A stretch of DNA of 5,057 bases from Candidatus Aenigmarchaeota archaeon CG_4_9_14_3_um_filter_37_18 (GTDB lineage: Archaea; Aenigmatarchaeota; Aenigmatarchaeia; CG10238-14): assembly GCA_002789635.1 (NCBI GenBank), contig PFTQ01000064.1:1-5057 (forward strand), in the 5' to 3' direction. A model generated the notes under the pieces. The model was given only the letters and a program-made list of their open reading frames with translations. It had not been told where the DNA came from and did not search any database. A program made the translations under genes and the position numbers. How positions within the stretch are numbered: the first letter of the stretch is position 1; every line of letters starts with the position of its first letter. Below, in pieces: positions 1-5,001 of the stretch.

Positions 1-2091
1 TATTCTTTAGCAGAGGTTGCTATCTGCGGGGAGAATGGGTGCGAGACGCCGTATGAATCCTGCCAGAACTGCCCGACAGACTGCGGTATATGCCCAGCAG
101 GCGCAGCGGCTGCGGGTGGAGGCGGAGGAGGAGGGGGCGGAGGAGGAGCAAGCCTGGAAGATATTACATCCGAAATTGCAAAAGCCATACCCCCGCCAGT
201 CTCATTAAAGAAAAATGCAATAGAAGCTGTCTTATACAGAGGCGAGTTCAAGCTCGATTCAATCACGCTTACAAACAACCTCAAGTCAAACGTCATAGCC
301 CGTCTATCTGTAAATGGAACAGCATTCCCGTTGGTAACCCTGGAAAAAACCGAGATAAACATCCCATCCAAGGAAGAAATATCTACCCAAATCAAGCTGG
401 AAGCGCCGGATGATATCGGATATGGAACATACACTGGAATGTTGTCAATCGATTTTAACAGCTCGGCAATCCCATCCCTCTCACTCCCGATAACCATCAA
501 AGTAATCGAAAAGATGGAGCCGCTGCTGGATGTCAAAGTCGAAGCAATAACTAAAGAAGTCTATCCAGGGGAACATTTGAAATTCGGAACCACAATCTAC
601 AACATGGGCCAGACAGACAGGGTGGATGTGGTGATGAATTATTCTGTGAAGGTTGCAAGGACTGAAGAAGTCATAGAAACAATGAGCGAAACGCTGGCTG
701 TGGATACATCCAAGTCCTTCTACAGGTCGATCAACATTTCCAAAGACACAAATCCAGGCCAATATATAATAGAAGCGACCGGGACATATGCGTACAACAA
801 CAAAACAGCCACATCCCTGGACACATTCCAAGTAGTGTCAGAGCCGTTCTTGGTACGGATAATCAAGGAGGCTTTATCATTCAGGATGTACGGCATACAC
901 ATATGGCAATTGTTTGTTATTATTATAATCATCATCATCCTGATAAGGGCTTACTTGAAGATGAAAGAAAAATGGATAGAAGAAGCAAAGAAACGCCTCA
1001 GGTATACATTCCCAGTAGACCTAAGAAAGCTGCCCAGAAAATCTGCGAGGTCACTCTGGATAGGGAAGATTGCAGAGGCTGGCAAGGATGCTTATTTGGA
1101 TATGGATGATTTGACTGTGCATCTGCTGGCTGCAGGCGGAACAGGAAGCGGAAAATCTGTTGCTGCAATGGGTGTAGTGGAAGAATTGCTAGACAAAGGC
1201 ATCCCCGTCCTAGTGTTCGATCCTACAATGCAGTGGACAGGATTTATGAAGCCATGCACAGAAGACCATATGACAAAATTCTACGAAGAATTTGGAATGA
1301 AGAAGGAACGAGCCAAGGCGTACAAGACTAACCTGATTTATGTGGAAGACCCAGATAAGTTTGAGATAGATGTCAAGAAGTGTATGGAAAAGAAAGGCGA
1401 GCTTACTATTTTCGGCATATCCAAATTAAGGTCAGGACATATGGACAAGGCAGTCCAGAAAGTCATCGATTCAGTGTTCGATGCAAGCCTGCCTGAAAGC
1501 AGCCAGCTGAAAGCTATGCTTGTGTTTGATGAAGTACATAGGCTGCTGCCAAAGTACGGCGGTACCAGAGGGTATATCTCATTAGAAAGAGGTATGAGGG
1601 AATTCCGTAAGTGGGGACTCGGGATGATAATGATATCGCAGGTATTGAGCGACTTCAGGGGAGCAGTCAGGGCAAACGTCGGGACAGAGCTTCAGTTAAG
1701 GACAAAGTACTCAGGAGACTTGAACAGGGTGAAAGAAAAGTACGGCGGCAACTATGTGAAAGCTGTGGTAAAGGAAGGTGTTGGGACAGCATTGGTCCAG
1801 AACTCAAAGTATAATGACGGGCTGCCATACTTTATCAGGTTTAGGCCTCTGCTGCACTCGCCTCACAGAATACCAGAAGAAGAATTGAAAGTATTCAAGG
1901 AGTTCATGAATGTCATAATCAGCTTAAAGAAATCTGCAGAAGAGCTAAAGGCTAAAGGAGTTGATACATCAAGCATAGATCTCGAGCTTACACTCGCAGA
2001 AAACAAGATTAAGGAAGGAAAGACAAGAATGACTCAGCTGTATATAGACTCAGTCAAAAAAACAATCGAGAAGATGCAGGGCAAATCTTAG
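1..2091 (+). CDS. Membrane-anchored HerA/FtsK-like (DUF87-type) ATPase with Cys-rich, Ig-like ectodomain (5' partial)
   Basis: The reading frame is open from the first base to the TAG at 2089-2091, so the gene starts upstream; 696 residues are visible (numbered from base 1). Residues 9-31 hold six cysteines (C9, C14, C21, C24, C28, C31) in a CGxxxC...CxxCPxDCGxC motif. Eleven glycines (39-49) follow as a hinge. Two beta-rich, probably Ig/CARDB-like domains span about 65-171 and 172-285, and a single transmembrane helix of mostly Ile/Leu/Val spans 299-315. A basic stretch (316-335) leads into an ATPase domain with Walker A GGTGSGKS at 379-386, Walker B LVFDE at 507-511, and strand-4 Ser-Gln at 546-547, the Gln being typical of HerA/FtsK ATPases. 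A charged helical tail runs from 625 to the end. The family moves DNA or protein using ATP; the cargo here is unknown. Five N-glycosylation sequons lie before the helix and none after, fitting outside-N, inside-C topology. A secretion or conjugation ATPase, or a surface receptor coupled to a translocase, are both possible. The ATPase assignment is firm; the ectodomain fold is inferred. Confidence 0.9.
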   Translation, partial: YSLAEVAICGENGCETPYESCQNCPTDCGICPAGAAAAGGGGGGGGGGGASLEDITSEIAKAIPPPVSLKKNAIEAVLYRGEFKLDSITLTNNLKSNVIARLSVNGTAFPLVTLEKTEINIPSKEEISTQIKLEAPDDIGYGTYTGMLSIDFNSSAIPSLSLPITIKVIEKMEPLLDVKVEAITKEVYPGEHLKFGTTIYNMGQTDRVDVVMNYSVKVARTEEVIETMSETLAVDTSKSFYRSINISKDTNPGQYIIEATGTYAYNNKTATSLDTFQVVSEPFLVRIIKEALSFRMYGIHIWQLFVIIIIIIILIRAYLKMKEKWIEEAKKRLRYTFPVDLRKLPRKSARSLWIGKIAEAGKDAYLDMDDLTVHLLAAGGTGSGKSVAAMGVVEELLDKGIPVLVFDPTMQWTGFMKPCTEDHMTKFYEEFGMKKERAKAYKTNLIYVEDPDKFEIDVKKCMEKKGELTIFGISKLRSGHMDKAVQKVIDSVFDASLPESSQLKAMLVFDEVHRLLPKYGGTRGYISLERGMREFRKWGLGMIMISQVLSDFRGAVRANVGTELQLRTKYSGDLNRVKEKYGGNYVKAVVKEGVGTALVQNSKYNDGLPYFIRFRPLLHSPHRIPEEELKVFKEFMNVIISLKKSAEELKAKGVDTSSIDLELTLAENKIKEGKTRMTQLYIDSVKKTIEKMQGKS

Positions 2092-2133
2092 CCATCAAAA
2101 ACCCTTTTATATCTCCTTAACAAATAATTTATT

Positions 2134-2145
2134 TACAAAAAGAAA
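2134..2145 (-). terminator. Minus-strand T-tract after the gene remnant
   Basis: Read on the minus strand this is TTTCTTTTTG, placed immediately after the TGA that ends the 46-codon remnant at 2146. The position suits a terminator for a former gene there, or a backstop for transcripts of the HEPN operon. It is short and lies in AT-rich sequence. Confidence 0.35.
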
Positions 2146-2286
2146 TCAATTAAGTTTAGGGAGTAATTCCTTATACTTCACAATTTTTTGCTCTTTACTC
2201 ATCCGTGCAAAACGGGGAGATGGAGGCGGTAAAGTGACAAGTTCTGTGTTCGGGTAATGATTAATGATGTCCTTAAAAATTTTTTT
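2146..2286 (-). pseudogene. Start-less 46-codon open stretch, probable C-terminal remnant of an unidentified gene
   Basis: The minus strand is open for 46 codons between an in-frame TAG (2287-2289) and a TGA (2146-2148). There is no ATG near its beginning: the only one is codon 29 (2200-2202), and the preceding TAG blocks extension upstream. The translation does not look like random AT-rich DNA. It includes the stretches DIINHYPNTELVTLPPPSPR and MSKEQKIVKYKELLPKLN, with a mixed, ordinary amino-acid composition and a Lys-rich helical end. The stretch is visibly richer in G and C than the sequence on either side. It lies downstream of the HEPN gene on the same strand, separated by the HEPN stop and a T-tract. 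I do not recognise the family. The best reading is the 3' end of a gene whose front was lost, perhaps when the HEPN/MNT pair arrived. A short real gene from codon 29 (18 residues) is less likely. Confidence 0.45.
2184..2189 (+). terminator. T-tract, possible terminator for the HerA-like ATPase gene
   Basis: A run of six T lies about 95 bases after the ATPase stop codon, with a further TTT at 2194-2196. Archaeal RNA polymerase commonly stops at such U-tracts without a hairpin. A weaker four-T run (2105-2108) lies closer to the stop. The region is AT-rich, so T-runs also arise by chance. Confidence 0.35.
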
Positions 2287-2300
2287 CTACAAAATAACTA

Positions 2301-2310
2301 GAGAAAAATA
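2301..2310 (-). terminator. Minus-strand T-tract after the HEPN gene
   Basis: On the minus strand the bases TATTTTTCTC follow a few bases after the HEPN stop codon (2316-2318). A five-T run this close to the stop is a plausible archaeal U-tract terminator for the MNT-HEPN operon. Confidence 0.4.
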
Positions 2311-2315
2311 TTTTT

Positions 2316-2738
2316 TTATTTGATTTTTTCATTAAGTGTTTTAGTCAGTTTTAAAATGATAGGTTTTATTTTCGGTTCATTCCTTTTGAGATAGTCATAG
2401 TTGATAAAAAATCCTTTATATGCAATTTTATTTCTCAGAATCCTTAATTGGTCTATAAGAAATATTTCTTCTTCTGTGAACTGCCTGTAAAAATTTTTCA
2501 GAAACCCAACCAAGACTTCATGGCTTAAAGTTTTGTATCCATCTACAGCCATTAATGCTGTGATTGATTCTTTAATTATCTCATAATAATCTTCAACTAC
2601 GAGGGAAGCAAACTCTTTCTTATCTTTTACTTCAAGCGCTTTTAGTCTTACTTTTATCATTTTTTCAATTGATTTAGCTATTTCTTTATCTGGACTAATT
2701 CTTCTAACTTCTTCATCTGATTCTTCCCATAATTTCAT
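2316..2738 (-). CDS. HEPN-domain protein, probable toxin partner of the adjacent MNT nucleotidyltransferase
   Basis: This 140-residue, almost wholly helical and highly charged protein has the size and pattern of single-domain HEPN proteins, many of which are metal-independent RNases. The diagnostic motif is near the C-terminal half: LRNKIAYKG at about 101-109. R102-N103 matches the RN of the HEPN Rx4-6H motif, but the catalytic histidine position is occupied by Tyr107. His73 (in SHEVLVGFL) is the only nearby histidine. From memory, archaeal HEPN partners with an RN-x3-Y form of the motif exist, so this may be a subfamily trait rather than decay; RNase activity is therefore uncertain. The start ATG (2736-2738) overlaps the stop of the upstream nucleotidyltransferase gene in an ATGA junction, so the two are very likely translationally coupled and the proteins made together. 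The known role of such pairs is toxin-antitoxin, but a nucleotidyltransferase-substrate pair with another function cannot be excluded. Confidence 0.8.
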   Translation of the reverse strand: MKLWEESDEEVRRISPDKEIAKSIEKMIKVRLKALEVKDKKEFASLVVEDYYEIIKESITALMAVDGYKTLSHEVLVGFLKNFYRQFTEEEIFLIDQLRILRNKIAYKGFFINYDYLKRNEPKIKPIILKLTKTLNEKIK

Positions 2739-3259
2739 TCAACCACTTTCAGATATCCATATATGATTATGCCATTCACAATGTTGTTTAATAACTCCTT
2801 AGGGATGTTTTGTATTTTATCTTCAAAATGTAGGCTAATTTTCCTATTCAGTTTTTTCTCAAAAATTTTTAAATCCACTTTTTTCTCTTTGGCTATCAAA
2901 AACAAATCTATATCGCTTTCCTCAATATCCTCTCCTTTTGAAGCTGAGCCGAATAGAACTATTGCATCTGGAATAACAGTATCAACCAATAAATCAACAA
3001 GCCCCGATTCGTGAAGCCGGATCAAAACATCATTTTTTTTGTATATTTTAAATATCTCTGTTTTATCTGAAGTGTAACTATCATAAACGCCTCCATTTAT
3101 TTTTTTAACAAATCCTTGTTTTTCCAGGTTTTTCACATGATTTATTACAGACGGCAATCCTAGTTGGATTATCCTAGAGATTTCCCTCAGCTGAAATTTT
3201 CTCGTTGGGTAATCGAAAAAAATTCTCAAAATCTTGTATCTGATATAATTTTGTATCAT
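2735..3259 (-). CDS. Winged-helix/MNT minimal nucleotidyltransferase, probable antitoxin and autoregulator
   Basis: The 174-residue protein has two parts. Residues about 7-72 form a winged helix-turn-helix of MarR/ArsR-like type: KILRIFFDYP, then REISRIIQLGLPSVINHVKNL as helix-turn-helix and recognition helix, then a wing ending near residue 65. Residues about 95-174 are a minimal nucleotidyltransferase domain, with the GS motif at 104-105 and DxD at D116/D118 (core VLFGSASKGEDIEESDIDLF). The third metal-binding carboxylate expected on the next strand is not obvious: the matching stretch, KISLHFED (140-147), seems to carry Ser142 there. In characterised HEPN/MNT pairs the MNT protein neutralises the HEPN toxin by adding AMP groups to it. 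The gene is first in the operon and its stop overlaps the HEPN start. The ATG at 3257-3259 lies about 28 bases from the centre of a TATA box and has no Shine-Dalgarno, so the mRNA is probably leaderless. The fused DNA-binding domain suggests autoregulation through the upstream repeats. Confidence 0.85.
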   Translation of the reverse strand: MIQNYIRYKILRIFFDYPTRKFQLREISRIIQLGLPSVINHVKNLEKQGFVKKINGGVYDSYTSDKTEIFKIYKKNDVLIRLHESGLVDLLVDTVIPDAIVLFGSASKGEDIEESDIDLFLIAKEKKVDLKIFEKKLNRKISLHFEDKIQNIPKELLNNIVNGIIIYGYLKVVE

Positions 3260-3300
3260 ATGATATATTTTTATATCAACTGATATATAAAGTTATCTGT
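3241..3300. repeat. Three tandem 20-bp operator-like units (TGATATA...TATC)
   Basis: Units begin at 3241, 3261 and 3281, exactly 20 bp apart, about two DNA helical turns. Each starts with TGATATA and has TATC at unit positions 14-17, making each an imperfect inverted repeat. Unit 2 is the best: TGATATA-TTTT-TATATCA, 3261-3278. Units 1 and 2 agree at 16 of 20 positions; unit 3 is more diverged (about 12 of 20 against unit 2). The 12-bp perfect palindrome TATCATATGATA (3254-3265) spans the start codon. For the minus-strand gene, unit 3 covers the TATA box, unit 2 the gap to the transcription start, and unit 1 the first codons. A dimeric winged-helix protein bound here would block transcription. 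The obvious candidate is the encoded winged-helix/MNT protein. The sequence is AT-rich, so some similarity is expected by chance, but the exact spacing is not. Confidence 0.6.
3284..3291 (-). promoter_or_regulatory. TATA box of the MNT-HEPN operon
   Basis: The minus strand reads TTTATATA here, a good archaeal TATA box. Its centre is about 28 bases before the A of the ATG at 3259. The expected start site 25-28 bases downstream falls at or next to that ATG, implying a leaderless transcript. The box lies inside the third operator-like unit. Confidence 0.6.
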
Positions 3301-3367
3301 TATTCAACAAGCTACTATTTTTCCCTATAAAATTGCAGGATGCCTGATCTAACTTGAGGCAAATAGC

Positions 3368-3377
3368 TTTTATTTAT
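3368..3377 (+). promoter_or_regulatory. TATA-like box of the EamA transporter gene
   Basis: TTTTATTTAT is centred about 31 bases before the ATG at 3404 and about 25 before the GTG at 3398. It would give a leader of only a few bases or none. A small inverted repeat, TGCCT (3341-3345) and AGGCA (3357-3361), lies just upstream and could be a regulator site, but the arms are only five bases. Confidence 0.45.
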
Positions 3378-3403
3378 TCTAATCCATAATATTTTAAGTG
3401 GTA

Positions 3404-4312
3404 ATGTTGGACATTCAAAAAAAGGCTTTAGTTTTAGCAGCAGCGTCTAGCCTTATATTCGGGCTGTCTATTCCTTTAAACAAACACTTTCTTTTAGGGA
3501 TTGATGTTCCTGTGTTTCTCTGGTTGAGGTTCTTTTTTATAGCTGTGATGCTGCTTGGATTTTTGCTTATCAAAAAAAAGTTTGACTTCAAAAGATTCGA
3601 CAAGATTCAATGGATGTATATATTAGGCGTTTCTTGCTTATGGACTGTGTTTTCTCTTTTGTTTTTCTATGGCTTGAAGATGACTTTGCCCAGTCATGCG
3701 ACTTTCTTTTATATCGGCTTTCCTATCCTAATAATTCTTCTGGGAATTTTGTCATTTAAAGGGAGAGCAAGCCCAAAAGAATTCATCTTTATGACTGTCT
3801 GGATATTAGGCGTGCTTTTAGTTTTCTTTCTAAGGTCAGAAAAAACTGACTTGTGGAACCCTCCCTTAGGGGATGTTCTTGCTATTGGGTCTGTTTTTGC
3901 TTTAAGCTTTGCAGGCATATTTTATAAAAAGTCGATGATCAAGGATGAAGATGCGCCAATAGTTTTATTTTTTAGGTTTTTATTTGGGTTTATTTTGCTG
4001 GGGATGTTTCTGATATTTTTTGGGAGAACCCAGTTGACTGATTTAAATGGATTGAATGTTTTATTTGCTCTTTCATCCGCGATGCTCATGGGATCTTCAG
4101 TATTTTTATGGGTTTACTCTAGCGGCTTGACTGAAACAAAAAAGATTTTTTTCACTGTTTTATTAGCTCCAATAGCAACTTTTGCATTAAGTTTTCTAAT
4201 GTTCAAAGAGCCTGTGTCATTAATCCAGATAGTAGGATATCTGTTGATATTGGCCAGCTTCTGGCTGATTTTCAGAAAATCCCCCGACAGGCTAAGGATG
4301 TTTGATGTTTAG
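3404..4312 (+). CDS. EamA/DMT-superfamily ten-helix membrane transporter
   Basis: The 302-residue protein is strongly hydrophobic, with about ten membrane helices at roughly 8-25, 35-56, 70-90, 96-115, 124-141, 155-172, 184-204, 216-236, 246-263 and 270-288. The two halves have the repeated EamA layout. The end of each half carries the family pattern, most clearly the second: MFKEPVSLIQIVGYLLIL, a Glu after helix 9 followed by the Q-x-x-G start of helix 10. Helix 1 has the usual small-residue plus FGLSIPLNK pattern. Length is normal for the family, so the gene looks intact. Members export or import small metabolites such as amino acids, nucleotides or drugs; the substrate cannot be told from sequence. 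ATG at 3404 is preferred, but a GTG two codons upstream (3398) is possible and sits nearer the expected transcription start. The gene is divergent from the MNT-HEPN operon and convergent with the CheC-like gene, so it is probably transcribed alone. Confidence 0.92.
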   Translation: MLDIQKKALVLAAASSLIFGLSIPLNKHFLLGIDVPVFLWLRFFFIAVMLLGFLLIKKKFDFKRFDKIQWMYILGVSCLWTVFSLLFFYGLKMTLPSHATFFYIGFPILIILLGILSFKGRASPKEFIFMTVWILGVLLVFFLRSEKTDLWNPPLGDVLAIGSVFALSFAGIFYKKSMIKDEDAPIVLFFRFLFGFILLGMFLIFFGRTQLTDLNGLNVLFALSSAMLMGSSVFLWVYSSGLTETKKIFFTVLLAPIATFALSFLMFKEPVSLIQIVGYLLILASFWLIFRKSPDRLRMFDV

Positions 4313-4319
4313 ATACAGC

Positions 4320-4325
4320 TTTTTT
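4320..4325 (+). terminator. T-tract terminator of the EamA gene
   Basis: Six consecutive T lie eight bases after the TAG stop (4310-4312), in a 36-base gap between two convergent genes. This is a typical position for an archaeal U-tract terminator. No strong hairpin precedes it. Confidence 0.5.
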
Positions 4326-4348
4326 CTAACCACCGGCTTTTCCTGGAA

Positions 4349-4966
4349 TTAAATCATCTTCATTAAGGAATATACCATCGGCTGGCCGAATACAAAGACT
4401 GCTTTCGCAAACTCCACGCCCCCGGATAAAAGATCAATTTTTGTAAACACCATCTTCTGATTATTCTTGTCATGCTCTGAAATGAACCTGTTGATTATAT
4501 CTTTTATTTCAAAAACCGATATGCCTTTTGGCGCACCCACAAATATGCTTTGGTCTACTATATCGGAAATAGCATTGACAACAGAGCCTTGAATCACATT
4601 ATTTATTTCCAATGCTATAGACCTCTCCATCTCGCCCAAGTTTTGGTCTTTGCCGATTTCCCTGTTATTTATTATATCACCCAGGATTGATAATTTCTGG
4701 GGTTTTATTAAAAAAAGAGATAAGAATGGGTAATTTAAGCCAGGAATAAATGTCATCAGCGACCCATCCTCAAATTCCACTTTTTTCAGGTCTTGCGGAC
4801 TAATTATTAAGGCTTCTGTGTTGGTATAAAAGCTCGCCCTCATAGTATCAGTTACAGCCCGGGAAATAGAATCGGATATTAGATTGGAAAATTTAACCAG
4901 TATCTTATCTTCTAAAACTCCTTTGTATACCTTGCTTTGAAAGTCAACTAATTCTTGATCAGTCAT
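4349..4966 (-). CDS. CheC-like (CheC/CheX/FliY family) phosphatase-fold protein
   Basis: The 205-residue length matches CheC, which removes phosphate from CheY-P in archaeal and bacterial chemotaxis. CheC is built from two similar halves, each with an E-x2-N catalytic motif. The second half is well preserved: E120-I-N-N123 in ALEINNVIQGSVVNAISDIV, followed by Pro146, just as in CheC (SALxExxNIxxGxxxNALxxxL...P). The preceding stretch FLSLFLIKPQKLSILGDII (81-99) fits the strand and helix before it. In the first half, KFSNLISDSISRAVTDT (25-41) keeps Asn28 but has Lys25 instead of Glu, so that site is probably inactive. No CheY, CheD, receptor or archaellum gene is visible in the window. The protein could serve chemotaxis genes elsewhere or act on another response regulator. 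The ATG at 4964-4966 has no Shine-Dalgarno and follows a TATA-like box by about 26 bases, so a leaderless start fits. The family call is by motif only, without a search. Confidence 0.72.
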   Translation of the reverse strand: MTDQELVDFQSKVYKGVLEDKILVKFSNLISDSISRAVTDTMRASFYTNTEALIISPQDLKKVEFEDGSLMTFIPGLNYPFLSLFLIKPQKLSILGDIINNREIGKDQNLGEMERSIALEINNVIQGSVVNAISDIVDQSIFVGAPKGISVFEIKDIINRFISEHDKNNQKMVFTKIDLLSGGVEFAKAVFVFGQPMVYSLMKMI

Positions 4967-4986
4967 TTAATAATTATAGCCGGAAT

Positions 4987-4997
4987 GAAAATATATT
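4987..4997 (-). promoter_or_regulatory. TATA-like box of the CheC-like gene
   Basis: The minus strand reads AATATATTTTC, centred about 26 bases before the ATG at 4966, which puts the expected transcription start at the start codon. A second TATA-like sequence (GTATAAAAC, 5004-5012 on the minus strand) is further upstream and would give a leader of about 15 bases. Confidence 0.45.
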
Positions 4998-5001
4998 GTT
5001 A

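Noticed and set aside
481..938. Long minus-strand open frames inside the ATPase gene (481-831 and 720-938).
   Set aside because: They are antisense shadows of a clear plus-strand gene: they have odd Cys/His-rich composition, no promoter and no recognisable motifs.
2098..2135. TATA-like TTTTATATC after the ATPase gene, possibly a plus-strand promoter for a small RNA in 2130-2290.
   Set aside because: No convincing RNA fold was found. The only hairpin is CCGT-GCAAA-ACGG (about 2205-2217), which is short, and the same bases read better as a minus-strand coding remnant.
2763..3014. Plus-strand 83-codon open frame opposite the MNT gene.
   Set aside because: Antisense shadow of the nucleotidyltransferase gene, whose GS and DxD motifs are clear; the Phe/Ser-rich translation is typical of antisense frames.
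3341..3361. Inverted repeat TGCCT...AGGCA upstream of the EamA TATA box, as a possible operator.
   Set aside because: Five-base arms with an 11-base spacer are expected by chance and nothing else supports it, so it is noted only within the promoter entry.
3315..3403. Minus-strand open stretch of about 29 codons ending at TAG 3315-3317 (for example SYLPQVRSGILQFYREK), which looks faintly protein-like and might be another gene remnant.
   Set aside because: It has no start in the intergenic region, overlaps the EamA promoter and runs into the antisense of the EamA gene. A 29-codon open run is common by chance in sequence this AT-rich.
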